From IMG/VR virus record IMGVR_UViG_3300042541_002754, positions 1 through 29,285 of that record: a stretch of DNA of 29,285 bases, one strand, 5' to 3'. The notes below the pieces were generated by a model. It was not told the origin of the DNA. It did not search any database and saw only the letters and a list, made by a program, of their open reading frames with translations. Numbering within the stretch: the first letter of the stretch is position 1; every line of letters starts with the position of its first letter. This document shows positions 16,034 to 23,068 of this stretch, in pieces. Both the position numbers and the translations under genes were made by a program. Origin of the DNA: a virus.

Positions 16034-16064
16034 TTGTGTGATCAATATTTTTTATATACATTTG
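16034..16064 (+). promoter_or_regulatory. host-type promoter of the archaemetzincin gene
   Basis: TTG (16034-16036), 20-nt spacer, perfect -7 TACATTTG (16057-16064), ending 4 nt before ATG 16069. Predicts a leaderless mRNA. Confidence 0.55.
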
Positions 16065-16068
16065 TTTT

Positions 16069-16686
16069 ATGGGAAATATAACATTAAAAAACATCGTAAT
16101 AGTAGGGGTAATTTTTTTCGTGATTGCGGGAATTACTGATTTTTTAGAACACAACAACTATGAATACAAAAGATTGTTTAAACTTAGTACTTGGAAAAAC
16201 TCTGAATCAACAGATGGGGGTGTTCAAGATGTTAATGATACTGTATACATTAGAGGTCTTGGTAGATATACTGAATCAGACTTGTTATTAGTATCTAAAG
16301 AAATTACTGAAGTTTTTGGTTTTAATTGTAAGATTATTGAACCTGTTAAAACCTATCCAAAATTATATGTTAAAAATACTAATAGATTGGATGAGAATAC
16401 TTGTTCAAAGTTACTTAATGGTCAAAAGAAAACTGTTTACGTTACAAAGGAATATCTTAGTGATAAGAATATGGGTGGAGCTGCGACACACCATGGTAAA
16501 TTTATAATTATTTCTAATCATTTTAATAATTTTAATCACATAAAAAAAACCACTCTTCATGAAATGGGTCATACATTGGGTATGAATCATTGTACTAACA
16601 ATAAATGTGTTATGGCGACACGTAATATCATGACATGTAACAACCAATTTTGTAATGATTGTAAAACAAAGCTTGGATTACAGTAA
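16069..16686 (+). CDS. membrane-anchored archaemetzincin-like zinc protease
   Basis: A 205-aa protein. Residues 7-25 are a single N-terminal membrane segment. The C-terminal half carries HEMGHTLGMNHC (H164, E165, H168, G171, H174, C175), then C180 and M182, and finally CNDC (C195, C198). This is the archaemetzincin signature HExxHxxGxxHCx4CxM...CxxC, with a structural zinc in addition to the catalytic one. The gap between the Met and the final CxxC is 12 residues, shorter than the roughly 17 I recall for the family. Archaemetzincins are metzincin peptidases of unclear physiological substrate. The anchor suggests action at the inner membrane or in the periplasm. It has a host-type promoter and lies in the accessory tRNA region. 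Confidence 0.88.
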   Translation: MGNITLKNIVIVGVIFFVIAGITDFLEHNNYEYKRLFKLSTWKNSESTDGGVQDVNDTVYIRGLGRYTESDLLLVSKEITEVFGFNCKIIEPVKTYPKLYVKNTNRLDENTCSKLLNGQKKTVYVTKEYLSDKNMGGAATHHGKFIIISNHFNNFNHIKKTTLHEMGHTLGMNHCTNNKCVMATRNIMTCNNQFCNDCKTKLGLQ

Positions 16687-16716
16687 AATTTTAATGTAAA
16701 TTTAATATAAAATAAT

Positions 16717-16971
16717 ATGCCAGAATTCACAACTGAAGTAGAGATTGACCCATATGAATATGTGTTAGAATGTAGTAATGATGAAATTGATGATTTAATT
16801 GAATGTCTTACAAAAGAAGGTTATCTCGACACAAAGAATATGCCGATGAGTAACAAAAAAAATCTTTTGGATGAGGAGTGGGAAGAAGTTGTTCTTAAAC
16901 TATTTTCATCCCGTTTATTAATAAATTCAGAAGATGAGGAAATAATTAGACTAATTTCTAAAAAATTTTAA
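16717..16971 (+). CDS. small acidic protein, unknown function
   Basis: An 84-aa helical acidic protein (MPEFTTEVEIDPYEYVLECS). It contains segments such as DEIDDLIECLTKEGYLD and EDEEIIRLISKKF. No family was recognised. It lies 1 bp before the next acidic gene, so the two are probably translated together. Confidence 0.65.
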   Translation: MPEFTTEVEIDPYEYVLECSNDEIDDLIECLTKEGYLDTKNMPMSNKKNLLDEEWEEVVLKLFSSRLLINSEDEEIIRLISKKF

Positions 16972-16972
16972 A

Positions 16973-17224
16973 ATGAATAAGATTAGCGTATTTAAAGTCG
17001 GTAAACCTAAAAATAAAGATAATGAGGACATTATCTTTGATGAGATGATGACAATATTAGATGAGTCTGATATGGACTCTCTAATGGAAGATGAGGATGA
17101 AGATGGGATTGATTTGATCTATGTCGCGGTTACCGAAGATAAAAGAGAAAAATTAGTTGCGTTGTTTGAAAATTATGAGGTTTTACTGCATCACGAAACG
17201 TTCGTTTTGAAAGAAAAACCGTGA
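16973..17224 (+). CDS. small acidic protein, unknown function
   Basis: An 83-aa protein with an acidic centre (DSLMEDEDEDGID) and a C-terminal alpha/beta part, IYVAVTEDKREKLVALFENY. No family was recognised. It follows 16717-16971 with 1 bp between stop and start and converges on the tagged gene 17248-17610. Confidence 0.6.
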   Translation: MNKISVFKVGKPKNKDNEDIIFDEMMTILDESDMDSLMEDEDEDGIDLIYVAVTEDKREKLVALFENYEVLLHHETFVLKEKP

Positions 17225-17247
17225 ATATTTGTGTGATTGGGATAGTC

Positions 17248-17610
17248 TTATTTTAACTCGTAATCTATAGATAATTTTCCCGATTCTTTTTTTGGTTTTT
17301 TAACCAATTGACCGGAAAAATTTGAGTCAAAAGCTTTGGCGATTAGTCGGTTTTTTAAACTTTCCCAATTTTCACCATGAGTAAATTTAGTTGGGTTTTC
17401 TTTAACTTCATCCTCAATGTCTAATAAGTCATTGATAAAATATTCTCTAGGCCTCATTGGCTTACTTGTTGCCATTTTTTGGACTTTCCTACTTGCAGAC
17501 TTAACTTTGTCTGTTAACCATCCTTCTTCCATTTCAGTTTCTTGTTCCTGAATAACTCTACGAACAATATGCATTAAGTCTGACTCTGTAAGTTTAATAA
17601 TTCTTTTCAC
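17248..17610 (-). CDS. small tagged protein (clearest packaging tag)
   Basis: A 120-aa basic protein with a GTG start. Its N-terminus, MKRIIKLTESDLMHIVRRVI followed by QEQETEMEEGW, is the most typical tag in this window: a basic strand, the LTESDL turn, an amphipathic helix, then I-Q-E and M-E-E-G sites with an aromatic residue after the Gly. The remaining part is Lys-rich (KVKSASRKVQKMATSKPMRP) and could bind DNA. I read it as an internal virion protein trimmed after targeting, comparable to the T4 internal proteins, but no homologous function is known. A late-type motif lies 11 nt upstream. Confidence 0.75.
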   Translation of the reverse strand: MKRIIKLTESDLMHIVRRVIQEQETEMEEGWLTDKVKSASRKVQKMATSKPMRPREYFINDLLDIEDEVKENPTKFTHGENWESLKNRLIAKAFDSNFSGQLVKKPKKESGKLSIDYELK

Positions 17611-17620
17611 TACTTTATTT

Positions 17621-17633
17621 TAATATAAATATC
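17621..17633 (-). promoter_or_regulatory. late-promoter-like motif GATATTTATATTA
   Basis: Minus-strand copy 10 nt before the GTG start of the tagged 120-aa gene. Confidence 0.5.
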
Positions 17634-17651
17634 TCATATGTTGAAATAAAG

Positions 17652-17682
17652 TTTGGTTATTTGAAAAATAATATTACCTTTG
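17652..17682 (+). promoter_or_regulatory. Bacteroidetes-type promoter
   Basis: TTTG (17652-17655), 19-nt spacer, perfect -7 element TACCTTTG (17675-17682). About 40 nt of leader before the ATG at 17727. The -7 sequence is identical to that of the noncoding-RNA promoter at 24090-24097. Confidence 0.65.
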
Positions 17683-17726
17683 TTAAACAATAAAAATCTA
17701 TTTAATTTTTTCTTAAAAATAATATT

Positions 17727-17933
17727 ATGACAGAACAAATAATGCGGGCACTTAAAGATGAACAAATTTCAGAACCTGAAATAATTAACCTAATTTGTAC
17801 TTATCGAAAAATGGTGAGGATAGGGATTTTAAAGGAAAAAAATTTTAAAAAACTTTTAATTAAATTAGGTGTTGATAGACCAACTGAAAATAAATTTATA
17901 CTTGCAGACCATGCGGTGTACACTTTAAGTTAA
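17727..17933 (+). CDS. small helical protein, probable early gene
   Basis: A 68-aa basic helical protein beginning MTEQIMRALKDEQISEPEII. No family was recognised. A strong host-type promoter drives it and it has no tag, so early expression in the host cell is likely. Small early phage proteins often bind host enzymes, but nothing specific is visible here. Confidence 0.65.
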   Translation: MTEQIMRALKDEQISEPEIINLICTYRKMVRIGILKEKNFKKLLIKLGVDRPTENKFILADHAVYTLS

Positions 17934-17939
17934 ATTAGT

Positions 17940-17951
17940 GGTATTTATAAT
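17940..17951 (+). promoter_or_regulatory. late-promoter-like motif without an obvious gene
   Basis: GGTATTTATAAT just after the stop of the 68-aa gene. It is followed only by very short reading frames (9 and 15 codons), so it may drive an RNA running into tRNA-Glu, or be a chance match. Confidence 0.3.
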
Positions 17952-17982
17952 AATGTCGATTTATAAATGTGATCACCAATGA

Positions 17983-18189
17983 TTAAAATAAAAAAAATGT
18001 TTGGTAGATTAAGAAAAAAAGATTAAATTCGTAAGGTAGGTATGGGGGATATGGTCGGTAATAAGTTGGTGGTCTGTCCCCCGTCAAAAATAGAAAAATC
18101 TTTGGGTTAAAATAAGGTGGTGGGTAAGAAACAGTAAACTCGTAAAGTGCATTAACTTGTTGATATGAAATGGTGAAACGAGAGTCCAT
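17983..18189 (-). CDS. doubtful Pro/Tyr-rich small protein
   Basis: A 68-codon frame starting MDSRFTISYQQVNALYEF, with PPPYFNPK and RPPTYYRPYPPYLPY. Nothing like it is familiar to me. It lacks both promoter classes and starts 25 nt from tRNA-Glu on the other strand. The region is less AT-rich than usual and on the + strand contains GGGGGA/TCCCCC complementarity around 18044-18083, so it may instead be part of a structured RNA leading into the tRNA. The stretch 17934-18446 otherwise holds only the tRNA and a promoter. Confidence 0.22.
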   Translation of the reverse strand: MDSRFTISYQQVNALYEFTVSYPPPYFNPKIFLFLTGDRPPTYYRPYPPYLPYEFNLFFLIYQTFFLF

Positions 18190-18214
18190 ATCAACTACAC
18201 ATCATAAAATATAT

Positions 18215-18286
18215 GCGGCCATCGTCTAACGGTTAGGACCTATGGTTTTCATCCATAAAATCGGAGTTCGATTCTCCGTGGCCGTA
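18215..18286 (+). tRNA. tRNA-Glu (anticodon TTC)
   Basis: The acceptor GCGGCCA pairs with TGGCCGT (first pair G-U). The D-arm is GTC...GAC. The anticodon stem TATGG/CCATA has loop TTTTCAT giving TTC. The T-arm is CGGAG-TTCGATT-CTCCG with discriminator A. CCA is not encoded. It reads GAA/GAG, with GAA heavily used here. Confidence 0.93.
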
Positions 18287-18406
18287 CTCTTGAACAAATT
18301 TGGTAAATATATTTCGAACACTTGACTTTTATAAATAAGGGGGTTTTATTGTTATATATTATTAATCTCTTGTAATAATAATGCAATTTAATTAAAAAAA
18401 AATAAC

Positions 18407-18414
18407 TATCTTTG
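18407..18414 (+). promoter_or_regulatory. host-type -7 element
   Basis: TATCTTTG matches TAnnTTTG, 32 nt before the ATG at 18447. No convincing TTTG lies at the right upstream distance, so the promoter is weaker or activator-dependent. Confidence 0.4.
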
Positions 18415-18446
18415 GTTTACTTAATAATATTGATAAACAATTTAAT

Positions 18447-18902
18447 ATGGGAAAAATATATTTAGACGACATAAGAACACCGGTTGATAAAGATTGGTTA
18501 GTGGTTAGAAGTTTTCATGAGTTAGTAAACTTGGTTAATAAACTTGGTATGGAAAATGTTAAACTAATTTCTTTAGACCACGATTTAGGAGATACTGCAA
18601 TGAAAGAATACTTCAATAACGTATCTAAAAATTACAAATTGGATTATGAAAACATTACAGAAAAAACGGGATATGACGCTGCTAAATGGATGGTTAACGA
18701 ATTCTACGATAAATATCCGAAACGTTTAACAATGAGTCGGTTTGATAAAAAACAAATACCTATCAGATTTCCTGAAGTTATTGTCCACTCAGCAAACCCA
18801 ATTGGTTCTGCAAATATAATGGGATACATTAATAACTTCTTAATGAATGAAGGTCAACCCCAAAATTGTATTCGAGTTCAAATACCTCATACCGTAAACT
18901 AA
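18447..18902 (+). CDS. cyclic-phosphate-processing receiver-like protein (cREC)
   Basis: A 151-aa receiver-like fold. MGKIYLDDIRTPVDKDWLVV gives the paired acidic residues after strand 1, LISLDHDLGD the second acidic/His motif, KTGYDAAKWM a helix, and VIVHSANPIGSANI the C-terminal His-Ser motif. This matches the receiver-like family predicted by comparative genomics to process cyclic phosphate ends of RNA. That activity is a prediction for the family, not a demonstrated one as far as I know. Its neighbours include a phosphoesterase (19171) and an RNA ligase (20602), which supports an RNA end-repair role. It has a host-type -7 element and no tag, so early expression is likely. Confidence 0.8.
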   Translation: MGKIYLDDIRTPVDKDWLVVRSFHELVNLVNKLGMENVKLISLDHDLGDTAMKEYFNNVSKNYKLDYENITEKTGYDAAKWMVNEFYDKYPKRLTMSRFDKKQIPIRFPEVIVHSANPIGSANIMGYINNFLMNEGQPQNCIRVQIPHTVN

Positions 18903-18907
18903 TTAAC

Positions 18908-19147
18908 ATGAAACAACTTTTAAATAACGTCGACTTAAAATTTGAGAGAATCGGTTTAATATTAAAACCATTAATAATATTCAATGTGATTATATATATT
19001 TCAGGTAGTTTTATTGCTTGGGATACGAATCCGATGAATTGGTTATTAATTAGGACGATCTTAGGTAGAATATCGTTAATTGTTTTGGAGTTATATATCT
19101 TTATAAAAATACCAAAGTTTTGGGGTGGTTGGGATAGACATAGATGA
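18908..19147 (+). CDS. small two-helix membrane protein
   Basis: A 79-aa protein beginning MKQLLNNVDLKFERIGLILK. Hydrophobic segments lie at about 16-36 and 46-68, and the end is basic and Trp-rich (KFWGGWDRHR). No known family. The frame remains open upstream into the cREC gene, but the ATG at 18908, 5 nt after its stop codon, is the natural start. Probably in one operon with the cREC and phosphoesterase genes. Confidence 0.65.
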   Translation: MKQLLNNVDLKFERIGLILKPLIIFNVIIYISGSFIAWDTNPMNWLLIRTILGRISLIVLELYIFIKIPKFWGGWDRHR

Positions 19148-19170
19148 GTTTAAGTTAAAAAAATTATATC

Positions 19171-19839
19171 ATGATTAAAATACAAGCGGATAGTAAAGGT
19201 AGATTCCCCAATGTGTGGATTTTTTCGGATCCCCATTACAACCACAAAAACATTTGTCGTGGTGTAACGGATTGGCGTTTGCCTGACGGAACGGTTCCTA
19301 TCCAACAAACAAGGGATTTTCCTAATTTGGAGAAAATGAATTCAACTATTGTTAACAACATTAACGATATTGTTATGCAAGACGATATTCTAATATGTCT
19401 TGGGGATTGGTCATTTGGGGGGTATGAATCTATTAGAGAATTTTGGAACAGAATTGTTTGTAAAAATATTCACCTTGTTCTTGGGAATCATGATCACCAC
19501 ATTGATAGAAACAAAGATGGATGTCGAGGATTGTTCAAATCGGTGGAACACTACAACACCCTGACAATGGGTCAAAACACGTTCAGGTTGATGCACTACC
19601 CAATGAGTTCATGGGACGGACTTAATAAAGGTATTATGCACCTTCACGGACACTGTCACCTACCATCCAATCTGAGATTTGGTGTTGGTAAACGTATGGA
19701 CGTTGGTATGGATGGTCACACAGAGTTTCGACCATATCACGTAATTCGTGAGATAGTTCCATTGTTGAGAGATAGACCAATCAGGTCTGAAATTGGTAAT
19801 GATCATCATACCGATGAAATGTTAAATGTTGTTGGGTAA
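19171..19839 (+). CDS. calcineurin-like metallophosphoesterase
   Basis: A 222-aa protein with the full metallophosphoesterase motif set: FSDPHYNHKN (D20, H22), GDWSFGG (D79), GNHDHH (N106, H107), MHYPMSSW (H142) and HGHCH (H161, H163). These bind two metal ions and hydrolyse phosphomono- or diesters. The NHKN form of motif I and the short length are typical of small phage and bacterial MPEs of unknown substrate. In context it could remove terminal or cyclic phosphates from RNA ends, or act on nucleotides; neither is established. The stop overlaps the next start by one base. Confidence 0.87.
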   Translation: MIKIQADSKGRFPNVWIFSDPHYNHKNICRGVTDWRLPDGTVPIQQTRDFPNLEKMNSTIVNNINDIVMQDDILICLGDWSFGGYESIREFWNRIVCKNIHLVLGNHDHHIDRNKDGCRGLFKSVEHYNTLTMGQNTFRLMHYPMSSWDGLNKGIMHLHGHCHLPSNLRFGVGKRMDVGMDGHTEFRPYHVIREIVPLLRDRPIRSEIGNDHHTDEMLNVVG

Positions 19840-19991
19840 TGGCGTGTAAGGAATGTCCTTGGGTTGTAAGGAATAAACATAATGATATGATAGTAAGTTT
19901 TGCCGAAAGAACGGGAAAAAAACATAACTGTCATATGACGGAGGGGAAGAAAGATTTGTGGAACGTAATTGATAAAAAAATTAAATTATGA
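19839..19991 (+). CDS. small Cys-rich protein (CxxCPW type)
   Basis: A 50-aa protein, MACKECPWVVRNKHNDMIVS followed by FAERTGKKHNCHMTEGKKDLW. The CKECPW motif plus a later HNCHM suggests a zinc site built from two Cys at the start and Cys/His later. It resembles a family of short phage and bacterial proteins that start with CxxCPW (I believe DUF6283); no function is known. The ATG overlaps the phosphoesterase stop (TAATG), so translation is coupled. Confidence 0.72.
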   Translation: MACKECPWVVRNKHNDMIVSFAERTGKKHNCHMTEGKKDLWNVIDKKIKL

Positions 19992-20107
19992 AAAAGAAGA
20001 AAGAAAAGAAAGAATACCTAACACCGATGGGTTATATGTTAAAAGTAATAAAAGAAGAAAACCCACAAGAATATGATGAATTAATTAAATTACTTAAACA
20101 AAAATAA
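19988..20107 (+). CDS. very small lysine-rich protein
   Basis: A 39-aa protein, MKKKKEKKEYLTPMGYMLKV then IKEENPQEYDELIKLLKQK. Basic start, then a helix. Its ATG overlaps the previous stop (ATGA), which supports real translation. Function unknown. Confidence 0.5.
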   Translation: MKKKKEKKEYLTPMGYMLKVIKEENPQEYDELIKLLKQK

Positions 20108-20178
20108 TATTACTTATAACTACTTGCTATACGAACTTTAAATTGTATAAAAAATGAAAGTCTTGAATAATTAATAGT

Positions 20179-20592
20179 ATGAGTAAAGACGTTGTAACAT
20201 ACCCAAGTGTATTCAGTCCTGATATTAATATAACTTTAATTTTCAAGGAAAATAAAAATTACCCATCACTTAAAAAAATGTTTAACGAATATGGATTTGG
20301 ATTTTATTCCCCCCAATTTAAAACAATCATGATTGATGGTGAAATATTTGTTAATAATGACAATATGAATACGAACGATTTAAGATTTGTTGAGGCTCAC
20401 GAAATTAGTCATTTAATAATGGATCATGATGGGTCTAGGTCTGATGATAATGAATTAGATGCTGATTTAGGGGCGTATATTCTTTTAAAAAAAAATGGTT
20501 TAGATACCACAAGATTAGAAGAAGTTTTTGAAGACCGTCACGGAATAAAATTTTCGAAAGATTTATTAGATAGAGTTAAAAATTATTATTAA
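20179..20592 (+). CDS. ImmA/IrrE-like metallopeptidase
   Basis: A 137-aa protein. VEAHEISHLIMDHDG gives HExxH (H74, E75, H78), and NELDADLGAYILLKK gives the downstream Glu (E92), the ImmA/IrrE arrangement. Members such as ImmA cleave phage repressors, and relatives cleave other transcription factors. No helix-turn-helix domain is fused here, so the target must be in trans. In a virulent phage it could cleave a host regulator or antitoxin (inference). It lies upstream of the RNA ligase gene with 9 bp between. Confidence 0.8.
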   Translation: MSKDVVTYPSVFSPDINITLIFKENKNYPSLKKMFNEYGFGFYSPQFKTIMIDGEIFVNNDNMNTNDLRFVEAHEISHLIMDHDGSRSDDNELDADLGAYILLKKNGLDTTRLEEVFEDRHGIKFSKDLLDRVKNYY

Positions 20593-20601
20593 CTTTATTC
20601 T

Positions 20602-21648
20602 ATGTTAGAAAAATTAAACAAATATCATGAGGAAGGGTTGGTGTATAAACAAGTACACCCAACTCTTCCTTTGACTATATGGAACTATAGTGAAAAAGTT
20701 CAGTACGAAGGATTGTGGGATGAAATAACTCTACAAACTCGAGGACTTGTAACTGATGATGAAGGGAATGTTGTTGCTCGACCATTTAAAAAATTCTTTA
20801 ACCTTGAAGAAGGTAAACACACACCAACTGAAGAATTTGAAGTTTATGAAAAAATGGATGGTTCATTGGGGATATTATTTTTCTATGAAGGACAATGGGT
20901 TGTCGCAACCCGTGGATCATTTACTTCCGATCAAGCAATGAAAGCTCAAGAAATGATTAAATCAAAATACATAGTTGAATCAATACCAAAAGGGTATACT
21001 ACTTTAGTAGAGATAATATTTCCGAAAAATCGTATCGTTGTTGATTATGGTGATGAGGAAAGTTTGGTTGTTTTAGGGATGACTAGTCGAATGTCGGGTA
21101 AAGAAATGGATTACGAATCGTTACTAAATGTTCATAACGAGTCTGGGATGACTGTTGTTAAAAAATATGATAAAATCACAGATTATACTTTCTTAAAGAA
21201 AATGATTGCCGATACTCACGAAGGTTTTGTGGTTAGATTTTCAAATGGTGAAAGAATAAAAATAAAAGGGGAAGAATATCTTCGTTTACATAAAATAATG
21301 ACCAACTTATCTACCACTGCGGTTTGGGAAGTTCTAAGTAACGGTGGGAATATAGAAAATTTATTAAAAAATGTTCCGGATGAGTTTTTCCAAAAAATAA
21401 AAGAATATGAACGAACATTAAAATATGGTTTTTTCCAAGTATCGGAACATTGCGGGAAATCTCACGATTATTTCAGATATGGAAAATATAACGATAAAGA
21501 TCCCGAGCCGACTAAAAAAGAGTTTGCTGAACATGTTATGAAAAATACTCACCCACCTTATAAGCAAGTTATGTTTGCAATGTGGGACAGAAAACCATAC
21601 GATCATATCATATGGAAAATCTTAAAACCTAAATTTCGAAAACTATAA
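20602..21648 (+). CDS. T4 RNA ligase 1-like RNA ligase
   Basis: A 348-aa nucleotidyltransferase. Motif I EKMDGS gives the adenylated lysine K84. TRGSF lies near 103-107. Motif III is TLVEIIFP with E137, motif IV is EGFVVRF (E207), and motif V is RIKIKGEEY (K220, K222). The order and spacing fit the Rnl1-type family (RNA_lig_T4_1), which joins 5'-phosphate and 3'-OH RNA ends with ATP. In T4 this reverses anticodon-nuclease cleavage of tRNA. Together with the P-loop kinase (1330), the cREC protein and the phosphoesterase it would form an end-healing and sealing set, relevant to the phage tRNAs or the long RNAs nearby. A terminator follows directly. Confidence 0.9.
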   Translation: MLEKLNKYHEEGLVYKQVHPTLPLTIWNYSEKVQYEGLWDEITLQTRGLVTDDEGNVVARPFKKFFNLEEGKHTPTEEFEVYEKMDGSLGILFFYEGQWVVATRGSFTSDQAMKAQEMIKSKYIVESIPKGYTTLVEIIFPKNRIVVDYGDEESLVVLGMTSRMSGKEMDYESLLNVHNESGMTVVKKYDKITDYTFLKKMIADTHEGFVVRFSNGERIKIKGEEYLRLHKIMTNLSTTAVWEVLSNGGNIENLLKNVPDEFFQKIKEYERTLKYGFFQVSEHCGKSHDYFRYGKYNDKDPEPTKKEFAEHVMKNTHPPYKQVMFAMWDRKPYDHIIWKILKPKFRKL

Positions 21649-21677
21649 AAGCTTGAGGTAACCTTGAGCTTTTTTTT
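21648..21677 (+). terminator. Rho-independent terminator after the RNA ligase gene
   Basis: An 11-bp stem AAAGCTTGAGG/CCTTGAGCTTT (two G-U pairs) with a TAA loop runs into eight Ts. One of the strongest terminators in the window. Confidence 0.85.
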
Positions 21678-21685
21678 AGTTTATA

Positions 21686-21698
21686 GATATTTATTAAG
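21686..21698 (+). promoter_or_regulatory. late-promoter-like motif GATATTTATTAAG
   Basis: Located just after the terminator and 27 nt before the ATG at 21726. It restarts transcription for the 21726-23661 genes. Confidence 0.5.
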
Positions 21699-21725
21699 AA
21701 AATAAAACTTAATAAATTTATATTA

Positions 21726-22337
21726 ATGTCGAATGAAGTAATCGTCGCCTTTATTACGGGTGTAGTTGGGCCAATAACCCTACTTTATATTAAATCACTT
21801 TTAGATAAACGAAAAACTAAACCAGATATGGTAAAAGAGGCTCTTATGGTGAGTGAATTAATCACATCTAAAATTGACCACATTAGGGAAGAATTTAAAG
21901 TTGATAGAGTATGGGTGACCCAATTTCACAATGGGGGACACTTTTATCCAACAGGTAAATCAATGGCTAAATTCAGTGTGATTTATGAATCTGTTAATGT
22001 TGGGACTAGCTCAATTCAAACGGGGTTTCAAAATATCCCTGTAAATCTTTTTTCAAAATCAATAAATCAATTATTGGAGAATGATGTGATAGAGATTCCG
22101 GATTTTAAGGATGAAACGGTTGCGACATATGGTTTAAAATATGCTGCCGAAGAATCTGGATGTAAATCAGGTTATTTATTCTCAATTAAAACCATTGATG
22201 ATAAATTTATTGGAACATTGGGTTTAGATTTCACAAAAAGAAAAACTAAACTTGATATGGAATCTATTAATCATTTACAAGTACACGCAACATCAATTGG
22301 TGGAGTTTTAATGGGACATTTAAATGGTCAACAATAA
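21726..22337 (+). CDS. membrane-anchored GAF-like domain protein
   Basis: A 203-aa protein. Residues 4-24 are an N-terminal membrane anchor followed by LDKRKTK. The soluble part (about 45-200) has the alternating strand-helix layout of a GAF-like sensor domain, with VWVTQFHNGGHFYPTGKS, FKDETVATYGLKYAAEESG and FIGTLGLDF. GAF domains bind small molecules or mediate dimers; no effector domain is fused. A late-type motif suggests late expression. The function is unknown. Confidence 0.7.
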   Translation: MSNEVIVAFITGVVGPITLLYIKSLLDKRKTKPDMVKEALMVSELITSKIDHIREEFKVDRVWVTQFHNGGHFYPTGKSMAKFSVIYESVNVGTSSIQTGFQNIPVNLFSKSINQLLENDVIEIPDFKDETVATYGLKYAAEESGCKSGYLFSIKTIDDKFIGTLGLDFTKRKTKLDMESINHLQVHATSIGGVLMGHLNGQQ

Positions 22338-22344
22338 ACTTTGG

Positions 22345-22357
22345 GTTATTTATTAAT
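22345..22357 (+). promoter_or_regulatory. late-promoter-like motif GTTATTTATTAAT
   Basis: Abuts the ATG at 22358 with no gap. A slightly degenerate copy (T for A at position 3). Confidence 0.4.
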
Positions 22358-23068
22358 ATGGGAAAAATTAAACTAGAAGATATTTTAATAATTACTGAGG
22401 AATTTTTAGGCGGTATTGATGAATTAGTCTACAACCCTATAACAAATAATCCTGCGGATGAGTTTGATAAAGGTTCTGATGGGGGTGTGGTGAAAGACAA
22501 AATACGTTGGGACAACCATGATGACCATCTACATATTGGAACAACAAATCGAGATGTGATGATGCAATTAATTGATAAGGCGCAAGGAATGGGTTTAAGT
22601 AGTACTGAAAATCCATATGCCAAAAACGACCCAAATAGTAAAGTTGATAAGGTTCACGCCACAGGAAGTTTTCATTATAAAGAGTTTGAAGGACAACCAA
22701 CAGTTGGTGCGGGAGTAGACTTTTCGGGAACCAAAGCAACACTCAGAGAGTTTATTAGATGGATTAACGCTAACTATAAGGGTAAACAGTCCCCAACAAA
22801 TGCGACTGTCGAGGCACCTGAAGCACCAAAAGGAACCACAAAAACACCTGACGATAAAACAACAATTGACACAGCAACATCATCATCAACTCCAGCGTCA
22901 ACCACAACTGACTATGGGGATTTGAGTTATTTAGATCCGTTGATTGATAAATTACCTTTAAAGGCTTTAGCAAAATCATTTGTCAACACAGGTGTTGCTG
23001 CAGAATCTACTGAATCAAAAAAAATTAATGAACAAATTAATCGAATAAAATCAATAATGAATTTATGA
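22358..23068 (+). CDS. M15-like peptidase-fold protein, apparently circularly permuted, C-terminal tag
   Basis: A 236-aa protein. Residues 51-61 read WDNHDDHLHIG and residues 103-123 contain GSFHYKEF...GAGVDFSG. M15/VanY-type DD-peptidases use SxHxxGxAxD for two zinc ligands followed later by a HxH motif. Here both elements exist (H106 and D121; H57 and H59), but in reverse order, suggesting a circular permutation. Activity on peptidoglycan crosslinks is plausible, not shown. Residues 145-190 form a Thr/Pro/Ala-rich linker. An I-T-E-E site is near the N-terminus. The C-terminus KKINEQINRIKSIMNL is a tag-like helix. It overlaps the next gene by 4 bp (ATGA). Confidence 0.72.
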   Translation: MGKIKLEDILIITEEFLGGIDELVYNPITNNPADEFDKGSDGGVVKDKIRWDNHDDHLHIGTTNRDVMMQLIDKAQGMGLSSTENPYAKNDPNSKVDKVHATGSFHYKEFEGQPTVGAGVDFSGTKATLREFIRWINANYKGKQSPTNATVEAPEAPKGTTKTPDDKTTIDTATSSSTPASTTTDYGDLSYLDPLIDKLPLKALAKSFVNTGVAAESTESKKINEQINRIKSIMNL

